Shown in pieces: positions 33,152 to 43,039 of a stretch of 64,000 nt of DNA. The notes under the pieces are model-generated. The model ran no database searches, had not been told where the DNA came from, and was given only the letters and a program-made list of their open reading frames with translations. Within the stretch, counting starts at the first letter, position 1. Each line of letters opens with the position of its first letter. The DNA is from Pseudomonas sp. TH43 (GTDB lineage Bacteria; Pseudomonadota; Gammaproteobacteria; Pseudomonadales; Pseudomonadaceae). The stretch is taken from assembly GCF_016650635.1 (NCBI RefSeq), contig NZ_JAEKFI010000003.1, positions 744,001 through 808,000 on the forward strand, read 5' to 3'. Both the position numbers and the translations under genes were made by a program.

Positions 33152-34309
33152 ATGCAATTCAAGCCAGCTGTTACCGCTCTGGTCACTGCCGTCGCCCTGG
33201 CATCGCTGCTCAGCGGATGTAAAAAGGAAGAAGCGGCACCGGCCGCTCCGCCTCCTCAGGTCGGCGTCGTCACCCTGCAACCACAAGCCTTCACCCTCAC
33301 GTCGGAACTGCCGGGTCGCACCAGTGCATTCCGCATCGCGGAAGTGCGACCACAGGTCAACGGCATCATCCTCAAGCGTCTGTTCAAGGAAGGCGGCGAT
33401 GTCAAAGCCGGCCAACAGCTGTATCAGATCGATCCGTCGGTCTATGAAGCAACCCTGAAAAGCGCCGAAGCCAACCTGCGTTCGACCAAGTCGATCTCTG
33501 ATCGCTACAAGCAACTGGTCGATGAACAGGCCGTGAGCCGTCAGGAATACGACACCGCCGTGTCCAACCGTCTGCAATCGGAAGCGTCCTTGCAGAGCGC
33601 GCAGATCAATGTCCGTTACACCAAGGTTTACGCGCCGATCTCCGGGCGCATTGGCCGTTCTTCGGTCACTGAAGGTGCCTTGGTCAGCAATGGCCAAACC
33701 GACGCCATGGCCGTGATCCAGCAGCTGGACCCGATCTACGTCGACGTGACGCAATCCTCGGTTGAGCTGCTGGAACTGCGCCGCGAGCTGGAAAGCGGCC
33801 GCCTGCAGAAATCCGGCGACAACTCGGCAGCGGTCAAGCTGACGCTGGAAGACGGCAGCCTGTACAAACTCGACGGTAAGCTGGAATTCTCCGAAGTGAC
33901 GGTTGACCCGACTACCGGCTCGGTGACCCTGCGTGCGGTGTTCCCGAACCCGGATCACACCCTGCTGCCGGGCATGTTCGTCCGCGCCCAGTTGCAGGCA
34001 GGCGTCAACGCTGCCGCCATTCTGGCACCGCAGCAAGGCGTGACTCGCGACCTCAAAGGCACGCCGACCGCTCTGGTCGTCGGCGCCGACAACAAGGTCG
34101 AGCTGCGTCAGCTCAAGGCCAGCCGCACCGTCGGCAGCCAGTGGCTGATCGAAGACGGCTTGAAAGCGGGCGATCGTCTGATCACCGAAGGGCTGCAATA
34201 CGTGCGCCCAGGTGTGCAGGTGAATCCGACCGAAGCCACCAACGTGGGCAAAAAGAACCCGGCCCCCGCTCAGGCAGCTGACAAAGCCGCTGGCGGCAAA
34301 GGGGAGTAA
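33152..34309 (+). CDS. emhA: RND efflux periplasmic adaptor EmhA/TtgA
   Basis: 385 residues. Lipoprotein signal with lipobox LLSGC (Cys24), then lipoyl, helical hairpin, beta-barrel and membrane-proximal domains of AcrA/MexA type (LPGRTSAFRIAEVRPQV; RYTKVYAPISGRIGRS). Links the inner-membrane pump to the outer-membrane channel. Start at 33152 follows GAGGA; an upstream in-frame start at 33116 lacks a signal peptide. First gene of the emhABC operon. Confidence 0.94.
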   Translation: MQFKPAVTALVTAVALASLLSGCKKEEAAPAAPPPQVGVVTLQPQAFTLTSELPGRTSAFRIAEVRPQVNGIILKRLFKEGGDVKAGQQLYQIDPSVYEATLKSAEANLRSTKSISDRYKQLVDEQAVSRQEYDTAVSNRLQSEASLQSAQINVRYTKVYAPISGRIGRSSVTEGALVSNGQTDAMAVIQQLDPIYVDVTQSSVELLELRRELESGRLQKSGDNSAAVKLTLEDGSLYKLDGKLEFSEVTVDPTTGSVTLRAVFPNPDHTLLPGMFVRAQLQAGVNAAAILAPQQGVTRDLKGTPTALVVGADNKVELRQLKASRTVGSQWLIEDGLKAGDRLITEGLQYVRPGVQVNPTEATNVGKKNPAPAQAADKAAGGKGE

Positions 34310-34312
34310 CTC

Positions 34313-37300
34313 ATGTCAAAATTCTTCATCGACCGTCCGATTTTCGCCTGGGTAATTGCCCTGGTGATCATGCTGGTCGGGGCACTTTCGATCCTGAAAT
34401 TGCCGATCAACCAGTACCCGAGCATTGCGCCACCGGCCATTGCGATCTCCGTGACCTACCCGGGCGCTTCGGCGCAAACCGTGCAGGACACCGTGGTCCA
34501 GGTGATCGAGCAGCAGCTCAACGGTATCGACAACCTGCGTTATGTGTCCTCGGAAAGTAACTCCGACGGCAGCATGACCATCACCGCGACCTTCGAGCAA
34601 GGCACCAACTCCGACACCGCGCAGGTACAGGTTCAGAACAAGCTGAACCTGGCCACCCCGCTGTTGCCGCAGGAAGTGCAGCAACAAGGTATCCGTGTAA
34701 CCAAGGCAGTGAAAAACTTCCTCCTAGTGATCGGCGTGGTGTCGCGCGACGGCAGCATGAACAAGGACGACCTGTCCAACTACATCGTGTCGAACATGCA
34801 GGATCCGATCTCGCGGACTGCCGGCGTCGGTGACTTCCAGGTCTTCGGTGCCCAGTACGCAATGCGTATCTGGCTCGACCCGGCCAAGTTGAACAAGTAC
34901 AACCTGACCCCGTCTGACGTCAGCACCGCGATCTCGGCGCAGAACGTTCAAGTCTCGTCCGGTCAGCTCGGCGGTTTGCCGGCGCTGCCTGGCCAGCAAC
35001 TGAACGCCACGATTATCGGCAAGACCCGTCTGCAGACTGCCGAGCAGTTCAAGGCGATTCTGCTGAAGGTCAACCAGGACGGTTCGCAAGTACGTGTCGG
35101 CGACGTCGCTGATGTCGGCCTGGGTGGTGAGAACTCGAGCATTTCCGCCCAGTTCAACGGCAGCCCGGCTTCCGGTCTGGCGGTAAAACTGGCCAACGGT
35201 GCCAACGCTCTCGACACCGCCAAAGCGCTGCGCAAGACGATTGACGACCTCAAGCCGTTCTTCCCGCAAGGCATGGAAGTGGTGTTCCCGTATGACACCA
35301 CTCCGGTAGTGACCGAGTCGATCAAGGGTGTGGTTGAAACCCTGGTCGAAGCGATCGTGCTGGTGTTCCTGGTGATGTTCCTGTTCCTGCAGAACTTCCG
35401 CGCTACCGTCATCACCACGATGACCGTGCCGGTGGTATTGCTCGGTACATTCGGCATCCTCGCCGCCGCCGGTTTCAGCATCAACACCCTGACCATGTTC
35501 GGTATGGTGCTGGCCATCGGTTTGCTGGTGGACGACGCCATCGTCGTGGTGGAAAACGTCGAGCGGGTGATGGCCGAGGAAGGCCTGTCACCGAAGGAAG
35601 CGACCAAAAAGTCCATGGGCCAGATCCAGGGCGCACTGGTCGGTATCGCCCTTGTTCTGTCGGCGGTATTGCTGCCGATGGCGTTCTTCAGCGGCTCTAC
35701 CGGTGTGATCTACAAGCAGTTCTCGATCACCATCGTCTCGGCCATGGCCCTGTCGGTACTGGTTGCACTGATCTTCACCCCGGCGCTGTGCGCCACCATG
35801 CTCAAGCCGATTGCGAAAGGTGAGCACGGCACGCCGAAAAAAGGTTTCTTCGGCTGGTTCAACCGTAACTTCGACCGCGGTGTCAGAAGCTATGAGCGCG
35901 GTGTTGGCAACATGCTGCAACGCAAGGCGCCGTATCTGCTGGCGTACTTGCTGATCGTCGTCGGCATGATCTGGCTGTTCACCCGCATTCCAACTGCATT
36001 CCTGCCGGAAGAAGACCAGGGCGTATTGTTCGCTCAGGTGCAAACCCCGGCCGGCTCCAGCGCCGAACGCACCCAAGTGGTGATCGACGAGATGCGTTCC
36101 TACCTGCTGGATAAAGAAGCGGGTGCCGTGTCCTCGGTGTTCACCGTGAACGGCTTCAACTTCGCCGGTCGTGGTCAGAGTTCGGGTCTGGCGTTCATCA
36201 TGCTCAAACCGTGGGGCGAGCGTGACGCGGGTAACAGCGTGTTTGCCCTGGCGCAGCGTGCCCAGCAACACTTCTTCAGTTTCCGCGATGCGATGGTGTT
36301 TGCCTTCGCTCCGCCAGCCGTACTGGAGTTGGGTAACGCCACAGGTTTCGACGTGTTCCTGCAGGATCGTGCCGGTATCGGTCACGAAAAACTGATGGAA
36401 GCGCGTAACCAGTTCCTCGGTCTGGCAGCGCAGAGCAAAGTGCTCTATCAGGTGCGTCCGAACGGCCTGAACGACGAGCCGCAATACCATCTGGAAATCG
36501 ATGACGAGAAAGCCCAGGCCCTTGGCTTGAGCCTCTCCGACATCAACAGCACGCTGTCGATCTCCTTCGGTAGTAGCTACGTCAACGACTTCATCGACCG
36601 TGGTCGGGTGAAGAAGGTTTACGTGCAAGGTCAGGCCGGTGCTCGCATGAGCCCTGAAGACTTGAAGAAGTGGTACGTGCGCAACAACGTCGGGACCATG
36701 GTGCCGTTCTCCGCCTTCGCCAAGGGCGAGTGGATCTACGGTTCGCCGAAACTGGCCCGTTATAACGGCGTGGAAGCGATGGAGGTGCTCGGTTCTCCGG
36801 CGCCGGGTTATTCCACCGGTGAAGCGATGGCCGAAGTCGAAGCGATTGCCAAGAAGTTGCCGGCCGGTGTCGGTATCTCCTGGACCGGTCTGTCCTACGA
36901 GGAACGTCTGTCCGGCTCGCAAGCGCCAGCGCTGTACGCCCTGTCGCTGCTGATGGTGTTCCTGTGTCTGGCGGCGTTGTATGAAAGCTGGTCGATTCCG
37001 ATCGCGGTCATGCTCGTGGTGCCGCTGGGGATCATTGGTGCTCTGATGGCCACCAGCCTGCGCGGTCTGTCCAACGACGTGTACTTCCAGGTGGGCCTGT
37101 TGACGACCATCGGTCTGGCAGCTAAAAACGCCATTCTGATCGTCGAGTTCGCCAAGGAACTGCATGAACAGGGACGCAGCCTGCGTGACGCGGCGATCGA
37201 AGCCTGCCGCATGCGTCTGCGACCGATCATCATGACGTCGCTGGCCTTCGTCCTCGGTGTTGTACCGTTGGCGATCTCCACCGGCGCCGGTTCGGGCAGT

Positions 37301-37465
37301 CAACATGCGATCGGTACGGGCGTGATTGGCGGTATGCTCACAGCCACGATCCTGGCGATCTTCTGGGTCCCACTGTTCTTCGTCACGGTTTCGTCCATCG
37401 GTCAGCGCAAGAATGCCGACCAGGAAGGCGACACTAAAGAAACTCCTAAAGAGGCTGGCCAATGA
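34313..37465 (+). CDS. emhB: RND multidrug efflux pump EmhB/TtgB
   Basis: 1050 residues, 12 membrane helices and two large periplasmic loops, HAE-1 family. Proton-relay acids lie in [20 protein letters not shown], and [16 protein letters not shown] marks helix 10. Pumps antibiotics, solvents and aromatic compounds. Starts 3 bases after emhA and overlaps emhC by 4 bases. Confidence 0.95.
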   Translation: MSKFFIDRPIFAWVIALVIMLVGALSILKLPINQYPSIAPPAIAISVTYPGASAQTVQDTVVQVIEQQLNGIDNLRYVSSESNSDGSMTITATFEQGTNSDTAQVQVQNKLNLATPLLPQEVQQQGIRVTKAVKNFLLVIGVVSRDGSMNKDDLSNYIVSNMQDPISRTAGVGDFQVFGAQYAMRIWLDPAKLNKYNLTPSDVSTAISAQNVQVSSGQLGGLPALPGQQLNATIIGKTRLQTAEQFKAILLKVNQDGSQVRVGDVADVGLGGENSSISAQFNGSPASGLAVKLANGANALDTAKALRKTIDDLKPFFPQGMEVVFPYDTTPVVTESIKGVVETLVEAIVLVFLVMFLFLQNFRATVITTMTVPVVLLGTFGILAAAGFSINTLTMFGMVLAIGLLVDDAIVVVENVERVMAEEGLSPKEATKKSMGQIQGALVGIALVLSAVLLPMAFFSGSTGVIYKQFSITIVSAMALSVLVALIFTPALCATMLKPIAKGEHGTPKKGFFGWFNRNFDRGVRSYERGVGNMLQRKAPYLLAYLLIVVGMIWLFTRIPTAFLPEEDQGVLFAQVQTPAGSSAERTQVVIDEMRSYLLDKEAGAVSSVFTVNGFNFAGRGQSSGLAFIMLKPWGERDAGNSVFALAQRAQQHFFSFRDAMVFAFAPPAVLELGNATGFDVFLQDRAGIGHEKLMEARNQFLGLAAQSKVLYQVRPNGLNDEPQYHLEIDDEKAQALGLSLSDINSTLSISFGSSYVNDFIDRGRVKKVYVQGQAGARMSPEDLKKWYVRNNVGTMVPFSAFAKGEWIYGSPKLARYNGVEAMEVLGSPAPGYSTGEAMAEVEAIAKKLPAGVGISWTGLSYEERLSGSQAPALYALSLLMVFLCLAALYESWSIPIAVMLVVPLGIIGALMATSLRGLSNDVYFQVGLLTTIGLAAKNAILIVEFAKELHEQGRSLRDAAIEACRMRLRPIIMTSLAFVLGVVPLAISTGAGSGSQHAIGTGVIGGMLTATILAIFWVPLFFVTVSSIGQRKNADQEGDTKETPKEAGQ

Positions 37466-38922
37466 GCAAGTCGCTACTCTCCATCGCAGTCGCCGCCTTC
37501 GTGCTGAGCGGTTGCTCGCTGATACCTGATTATCAGCAGCCTGAGGCTCCGGTCGCAGGCCAGTACCCGCAGGGGCCGGCGTACTCGCCGGCCCAGGCAC
37601 CGGCGCAGGCCGCTGCCGAGCAGGGCTGGAAGCAGTTTTTCCATGACCCGGCCCTGCAACAGCTGATCCAGGTTTCGCTGGAAAACAACCGCGACCTGCG
37701 TGTCGCGGCGCTGAACATCGACGCTTACGCGGCTCAATACCGCATCCAGCGTGCCGACCTGTTCCCGGCGGTTTCGGCCAATGCCAGCGGCAGCCGTCAG
37801 CGGGTTCCGGCGCGTGCCTCGCAGACCGGTGAAGCGGGCATCACCAGCTCCTACTCCGCGACTGTCGGCATCAGCGCCTACGAACTCGACCTGTTCGGTC
37901 GGGTTCGCAGCCTGAGCGAACAAGCGTTGCAACAATACTTCGCCACGGAAGAAGCCCGTCGCAGCACCCAGATCAGTCTGGTCGCCAGCGTCGCCAATGC
38001 TTATCTGACCTGGCAAGCGGACAAGGAACTGCTCAAGCTGACTCAAGACACCCTCGGTGCCTTTGAAGAAAGCTACAAGCTGACCAGCCGCAGCAACGAA
38101 GTCGGTGTCGCCTCGGCACTGGATCTGGCGCAGTCGCGTACGTCGGTGGAAAACGCCCGTGCACAACTGGCCAAGTACACCCGCCAGGTGGCTCAGGACG
38201 AAAACAGCCTGACCCTGCTGCTCGGCACCGGTATCCCGGCCAACCTGCAAGCGGCCAAACCGCTGGCTGACGACCTGCTCAGCGACGTGCCGGCCGGTCT
38301 GCCATCGGACCTGCTGCAGCGTCGTCCGGACATCCTCCAGGCCGAGTACAACCTGAAAGCCGCCAATGCCAACATCGGTGCGGCGCGTGCAGCGTTCTTC
38401 CCGAGCATCAGCCTGACCGCCAACGCGGGTAGCTTGAGCCCGGACCTGTCCGGCCTGTTCAAGGGTGGTTCGGGGACATGGCTGTTCTCGCCGCAGATCA
38501 ACCTGCCGATCTTCAACGCCGGCAGCCTGCGCGCCAGCCTCGACGCGGCGAAGATCCAGAAAGACATTGATGTGGCGAACTACGAGAAGTCCATTCAAAC
38601 GGCCTTCCAGGAAGTCGCCGACGGCCTCGCCGCGCGTCAGACCTACACCGAGCAGCTGCAAGCGCAACGTGACTTCGTGCAGGCCAACCAGGATTACTAC
38701 CGCCTGGCCGAGCGTCGTTACCGCATCGGTGTCGACAGCAACCTGACCTTCCTCGATGCCCAGCGTCAGTTGTTCAGCGCCCAACAAGCGCTGATCACCG
38801 ACCGCCTCGCGCAGCTGACCAGTGCGGTCAACCTGTACAAGGCATTGGGTGGCGGCTGGAATGCGCAAACCGCGCAGAACGAACCGCTGAAAGAAGAAGC
38901 ACCGAAGATGAAGCTGTTCTGA
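37462..38922 (+). CDS. emhC: Outer-membrane efflux channel EmhC/TtgC
   Basis: 486 residues, TolC/OprM family. Signal with lipobox LSGC (Cys18), two repeats of the OEP helical barrel, and [33 protein letters not shown]. Overlaps emhB by 4 bases. Terminator follows at 38945. Confidence 0.94.
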   Translation: MSKSLLSIAVAAFVLSGCSLIPDYQQPEAPVAGQYPQGPAYSPAQAPAQAAAEQGWKQFFHDPALQQLIQVSLENNRDLRVAALNIDAYAAQYRIQRADLFPAVSANASGSRQRVPARASQTGEAGITSSYSATVGISAYELDLFGRVRSLSEQALQQYFATEEARRSTQISLVASVANAYLTWQADKELLKLTQDTLGAFEESYKLTSRSNEVGVASALDLAQSRTSVENARAQLAKYTRQVAQDENSLTLLLGTGIPANLQAAKPLADDLLSDVPAGLPSDLLQRRPDILQAEYNLKAANANIGAARAAFFPSISLTANAGSLSPDLSGLFKGGSGTWLFSPQINLPIFNAGSLRASLDAAKIQKDIDVANYEKSIQTAFQEVADGLAARQTYTEQLQAQRDFVQANQDYYRLAERRYRIGVDSNLTFLDAQRQLFSAQQALITDRLAQLTSAVNLYKALGGGWNAQTAQNEPLKEEAPKMKLF

Positions 38923-38944
38923 TCATCATCTGCTGAATACAAGG

Positions 38945-38971
38945 AGCCCACCGATTGGTGGGCTTTTTGTT
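38945..38971 (+). terminator. Rho-independent terminator after emhC
   Basis: GAGCCCACC-GATT-GGTGGGCT followed by TTTTTGTT; a short strong stem just after emhC. Confidence 0.9.
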
Positions 38972-39003
38972 GCCTGTCAGAAAGTAGTGTTGTCTGGTCT
39001 GCC

Positions 39004-39074
39004 CCCTTCGCGAGCAGGCTCGCTCCCACAGGGGAACGCATTCCAAATGTGGGAGCGAGCCTGCTCGCGAAAGG
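39004..39074. repeat. REP pair (inverted), family A
   Basis: CCTTCGCGAGCAGGCTCGCT and AGCGAGCCTGCTCGCGAAAG. The rest of the gap to the porin (39075-39339) holds its promoter region, with a GAGAGAC ribosome site and no other gene seen. Confidence 0.88.
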
Positions 39075-39339
39075 GTCCTGAAACTCACCACAAAACCCGG
39101 TTCAATCTTGCGTTCGATAATCGCCCAGAACCCGCGTTTCCCAATTGAATCCGAACATCCGCGCCCCGCACCATTCGATCCACAAAACCAATAACAACAG
39201 GTTCGTCACCATGCTCTCGCGCCCTGCTCCGTCCGGCTGATCGCCGCCGCTCCGCCCCCTGAATCCATCGTATTTCTGCACCGCTGAAAACGGCCGCAGC
39301 GCCGCCGTTCGCCCTAAAAAAACAAGAGAGACTCCAGCT

Positions 39340-40599
39340 ATGACCACCTCCCCCGCGCCTTACGCATTTCCCGGGCTGATCGCCCTGGCCCTTGCCGGCA
39401 TCGCGCTGCCCGCTGCGGCCGAAGAAGCCGGTTTTATCGAAGGGGCCAAGGTCAACCTGAACCTGCGCAACTTTTACATCAACCGTAACTTCACCAACCC
39501 GACCAAGGCTCAGGGCAAGGCTGAAGAGTGGACGCAGAGCTTCATCCTCGACGCTAAGTCCGGTTTCACCCAAGGCACCGTCGGCTTCGGCATGGACGTG
39601 CTGGGTTTGTACTCGGTGAAGCTCGATGGCGGTAAAGGCACGGGCGGCACGCAATTGTTGCCGCTGGATCACGACGGTCGTCCGGCGGACAACTTCGGCC
39701 GCATCAACGTCGCCTTTAAAGCCAAGCTCTCGCAGACCGAAGTGAAGGTCGGCGAATGGATGCCGGTGTTGCCGATCCTGCGTTCGGACGACGGTCGTTC
39801 ACTGCCGCAAACCTTCCGTGGCGGGCAGATCACCTCGAAGGAAATCGATGGCCTGACCCTCTACGGCGGCCAGTTCCGCGCCAACAGCCCGCGCGACGAC
39901 AGCAGCATGAGCGACATGTCGATGTTCGGCAAAGCGGCGTTCACGTCCGATCGCTTCAATTTCCAGGGCGGCGAATATGTGTTCAACGAGAAACGCACAC
40001 AAATCGGTGTGTGGAATGCCGAACTCAAGGACATCTACAGCCAGCAATACGTCAACCTGATCCACAGTCAGCCAATCGGCGACTGGACGTTAGGCGCCAA
40101 CCTCGGTTTTTTCTACGGCAAGGATGACGGCAGCGCCCGTGCCGGCGATCTCGACAACAAGACCTGGTCGGGCCTGCTCTCCGCCAAATACGGCGGCAAC
40201 ACCTTCTACGTCGGCCTGCAGAAACTCACTGGCGACAGTGCGTGGATGCGCGTCAACGGCACCAGCGGCGGCACCTTGGCCAACGACAGCTACAACGCCA
40301 GTTATGACAATGCCCAAGAACGTTCCTGGCAACTGCGTCACGACTACAACTTCGCCGCCCTCGGCGTTCCCGGCCTGACCCTGATGAACCGCTATATCAG
40401 CGGCGACAATGTGCACACCGGGACCATCACCGACGGCAAGGAATGGGGCCGCGAATCGGAACTGGGCTACACCGTGCAGAGCGGCACGCTCAAGGACCTC
40501 AACGTCAGATGGCGCAACTCGACCATGCGCCGGGATTTCAGCAACAACGAGTTCGATGAAAACCGCTTGATCGTCAGCTACCCGATCAGCCTCCTGTAA
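39340..40599 (+). CDS. OprD-family outer-membrane porin
   Basis: 419 residues. Signal peptide (about 1-27, ALAGIALPAAAEE), then an 18-strand OprD/OccK barrel pattern with KVGEWMPVLPILRSDDGRSLPQTFRGG and alternating aromatic strands ending in SYPISLL. Substrate-specific porin for aromatic or organic acids; the pca cluster just downstream and, as I recall, a BenF-like porin at the same place in P. putida suggest aromatic-acid uptake. Inference for substrate. Confidence 0.88.
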   Translation: MTTSPAPYAFPGLIALALAGIALPAAAEEAGFIEGAKVNLNLRNFYINRNFTNPTKAQGKAEEWTQSFILDAKSGFTQGTVGFGMDVLGLYSVKLDGGKGTGGTQLLPLDHDGRPADNFGRINVAFKAKLSQTEVKVGEWMPVLPILRSDDGRSLPQTFRGGQITSKEIDGLTLYGGQFRANSPRDDSSMSDMSMFGKAAFTSDRFNFQGGEYVFNEKRTQIGVWNAELKDIYSQQYVNLIHSQPIGDWTLGANLGFFYGKDDGSARAGDLDNKTWSGLLSAKYGGNTFYVGLQKLTGDSAWMRVNGTSGGTLANDSYNASYDNAQERSWQLRHDYNFAALGVPGLTLMNRYISGDNVHTGTITDGKEWGRESELGYTVQSGTLKDLNVRWRNSTMRRDFSNNEFDENRLIVSYPISLL

Positions 40600-40669
40600 A
40601 CCCCCCTTCACCCCTGATGGCGCTCGGTCGGCGAAGGCCTGCATTTGATCGAAGTGATCCCTGCGTATC

Positions 40670-40746
40670 TGTAGGAACTGCCGCAGGCTGCGATCTTTTG
40701 ATCTTGAAACAACGTCAAAAGATCGCAGCCTGCGGCGGCTCCTACA
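40670..40746. repeat. Inverted repeat element, family B
   Basis: CTGTAGGAACTGCCGCAGGC and GCAGCCTGCGGCGGCTCCTA around GATCTTTTGATCTTG. The remaining 174 bases to the tam start hold a 6-base inverted GTGCCA/TGGCAC motif and nothing else seen. Confidence 0.82.
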
Positions 40747-40920
40747 GGGGAACCGTGCCATTTGTCAGGAGAAGTGGCACTTTGCCGGCCGGCGAGTAAA
40801 GTGACCAAACCTGAAGGACTCAGGTGAATAACCTTCCCGCTTCCGTTAGTTGATGTCGGTCCCCCAGTTGTGAGCCAGGTTGTCATCGGAAGACACCGTT
40901 GATCAGCAGAGGACCGCCTC

Positions 40921-41727
40921 ATGATCGCCCGACTTACCGTCACACCCGACTGGAACGCCAAAGCGTACCAGCAGTTTTCCCGCCTCAGGCAACGCCCGGT
41001 CACCGAACTGCTCGACCGCGTCAACCTGCGAAACCCCAAACACATTTATGACCTCGGTTGCGGCACCGGCATTGCCACGCAACTGTTGGCCAAACGTTGG
41101 CCACGTGCGCAGTTGCTGGGCGTCGACAGTTCCGCGCAAATGCTCGAAGTGGCGCGGTGCCTGCCGATCAAAGCTTTGTGGCAGCAGTGCGACCTGCTCG
41201 ACTGGCAGCCCGAAAAACCGGCAGACCTGCTGCTTGCCGCCGCCGTGCTGCACTTCATCGATGGTCATCAAACGTTGCTGCCCAAGCTGCTCGGTCAATT
41301 GAATACCGGCGGCTGCCTGGCTGCGCACATGCCAGATTGGCGTGATGCGTTGTGGTATCGATTGATGCTCGACACCCTCGAAGACGGCGGCCCCGGCGGC
41401 ACACCATTGGGAACGCCTGAACTGCGCCAGCGCATGGCAGCGCAGCCGTTATTGGCGCTGGAGGATTACTACCGTTTGCTCGCACCGTTAACCACTTCGC
41501 TGGATATCTGGGAGACCGAGCAGTTGCAAGTGGTCGACGGCAAATCGCCGGTGTATGACTGGGTAAAAGTGTCGGCACTGCGACCGGTGATGCAGGCGCT
41601 GGATTCAGCGGAGCAGGCGCGGTTTATCTATCACTATCTGATGCGAGTGCATAAGCATTATCCGCAGGAGGCGAATGGGCATACGCTGTTTGCGTTCAAG
41701 CGGATATTTATTGTCGCCACGGTTTGA
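40921..41727 (+). CDS. tam: Trans-aconitate 2-methyltransferase-like protein
   Basis: 268 residues, class I SAM methyltransferase: YDLGCGTGIATQLLAKRWP (motif I), DLLLAAAVLHFIDGH and AHMPDWRD as in Tam. Methylates trans-aconitate, which forms from cis-aconitate and inhibits the TCA cycle. Ribosome site AGAGGA upstream. In P. putida a tam gene holds the same place between a porin and pcaC, as I recall, so it may serve side-product removal while aromatic acids feed the TCA cycle. Confidence 0.85.
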   Translation: MIARLTVTPDWNAKAYQQFSRLRQRPVTELLDRVNLRNPKHIYDLGCGTGIATQLLAKRWPRAQLLGVDSSAQMLEVARCLPIKALWQQCDLLDWQPEKPADLLLAAAVLHFIDGHQTLLPKLLGQLNTGGCLAAHMPDWRDALWYRLMLDTLEDGGPGGTPLGTPELRQRMAAQPLLALEDYYRLLAPLTTSLDIWETEQLQVVDGKSPVYDWVKVSALRPVMQALDSAEQARFIYHYLMRVHKHYPQEANGHTLFAFKRIFIVATV

Positions 41728-41744
41728 TCGTCGCATCCACTACC

Positions 41745-41815
41745 GCTTTCGCGAGCAGGCTCGCTCCCACAGGAGAAATGCATTCCCATGTGGGAGCGAG
41801 CCTGCTCGCGAAGAC
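41745..41815. repeat. REP pair (inverted), family A
   Basis: CTTTCGCGAGCAGGCTCGCT and AGCGAGCCTGCTCGCGAAGA at the tail-to-tail junction of tam and pcaC. Confidence 0.9.
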
Positions 41816-41832
41816 GTCAGAAGGGGCAACCA

Positions 41833-42225
41833 CTATTCCCGGGATTCGGTACCCAACTCATCCCACACCGATTCCGCCAGATGAAACGTCGCATTCGCTG
41901 CCGGAATCCCGCAGTAAATCGCGCTCTGCATGATCACTTCCTTGATCTCGCCCCGGCTCACTCCATTATTGGCCGCCGCGCGCAAATGCAGTTTCAACTC
42001 GCCTTCGCGGTTCATGCCGATCAGCATGGCGATCGTAATCAAACTGCGTGTGTGCCGAGGCAAGCCCGGACGTGTCCAGATATCACCCCAGGCATGCCGG
42101 GTGATCATCTCCTGAAACTCCGAGTTGAACTCGGTCAGCGTGGTCAGGCTGCGGTCAACATGCGCATCGCCCAACACCGCGCGGCGAACCTGCATGCCGT
42201 CGTCGTAACGTTGTTTCTCATCCAC
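41833..42225 (-). CDS. pcaC: 4-carboxymuconolactone decarboxylase PcaC (GTG start)
   Basis: 130 residues from a GTG at 42225, which has GAGGAAG well placed upstream and gives the exact family N-terminus (V/MDEKQRYDDGMQVRRAVLGDAH). Converts 4-carboxymuconolactone to 3-oxoadipate enol-lactone. AhpD-like fold with RPGLPRHTRSLITIAMLIGMN. Ten bases downstream of pcaD. Longer frames upstream overlap pcaD and are wrong. Confidence 0.93.
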   Translation of the reverse strand: MDEKQRYDDGMQVRRAVLGDAHVDRSLTTLTEFNSEFQEMITRHAWGDIWTRPGLPRHTRSLITIAMLIGMNREGELKLHLRAAANNGVSRGEIKEVIMQSAIYCGIPAANATFHLAESVWDELGTESRE

Positions 42226-42235
42226 AAAAACTTCC

Positions 42236-43027
42236 TCACTCAGCCTGCAAAAACGCCAACACACGATCACTGAAATCGGCACCGGCCTGCACGTTGGACA
42301 GATGCGCCGCATAGAACTCGGCGTACTCGGCGCCGCGTACATGCTCCTGAATAAAGTGCCCACCGGACGGCGGGGTCACCGCATCTTCGGTGCCGGCAAT
42401 CACCAGCAACGGTACATTGATCGATGCCAGTTGATCGCGGAAATCGGCATCACGCACCGCCGCACAATTAGCTGCGTAACCTTCAGGCGAAGTGGCCGCG
42501 AGCATGTCGGTGATCTGCGTGGCCGCTGCCGGATGGGCCGCGGAAAAATCGGGGGTAAACCAACGGGCAACCGATGCATCACGCAAGGCAACCATCGCCG
42601 CCGCGCCATCGCGCAGCACGGTTTCGATGCGTGGATTCCACACCGACGGATCGCCGATTTTTGCTGCTGTGTTGCAGACGATCAGTTTATGCAGACGATG
42701 GCCGGCGTTGATCCCCAGCCACTGACCGATCAATCCGCCCATCGACAACCCGCAGAAATGCGCGCGCTCAATGTGCAATGCATCCAGCAAACCGAGCACG
42801 TCATGACCCAGTTGCTCGATGCTGTACGGTCCCGGCGTCACCAACGATTGGCCATGGCCACGAGTGTCGAAACGCAGCACCCGAAAATGCTCGGTAAACG
42901 CCGGTATCTGCGCGTCCCACATGTGCAAGTCAGTGCCCAACGAGTTGGACAGCACCAGCACCGGTGCATCGACCGGGCCTTCAATTTTATAGTGCAGTTC
43001 GCCATCGGCGAGTTGAACGAAAGCCAC
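42236..43027 (-). CDS. pcaD: 3-oxoadipate enol-lactonase PcaD
   Basis: 263 residues, alpha/beta-hydrolase. Catalytic set visible: Ser in GLSMGGLIG, Asp in AGTEDAVTPP, His in YAAHLSNVQ; oxyanion strand VLSNSLGTDLHMWD. Hydrolyses the enol-lactone to 3-oxoadipate. Between pcaB and pcaC with short gaps. Confidence 0.94.
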   Translation of the reverse strand: MAFVQLADGELHYKIEGPVDAPVLVLSNSLGTDLHMWDAQIPAFTEHFRVLRFDTRGHGQSLVTPGPYSIEQLGHDVLGLLDALHIERAHFCGLSMGGLIGQWLGINAGHRLHKLIVCNTAAKIGDPSVWNPRIETVLRDGAAAMVALRDASVARWFTPDFSAAHPAAATQITDMLAATSPEGYAANCAAVRDADFRDQLASINVPLLVIAGTEDAVTPPSGGHFIQEHVRGAEYAEFYAAHLSNVQAGADFSDRVLAFLQAE

Positions 43028-43039
43028 AGCCCTCTCCTT

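Noticed and set aside
35588..37600. 670-codon open frame on the minus strand
   Set aside because: Antisense shadow of emhB and the start of emhC; no domain pattern.
41745..41815. Repeats considered as a CRISPR array
   Set aside because: Only two inverted copies with no regular direct repeats or unique spacers; it is a REP pair.
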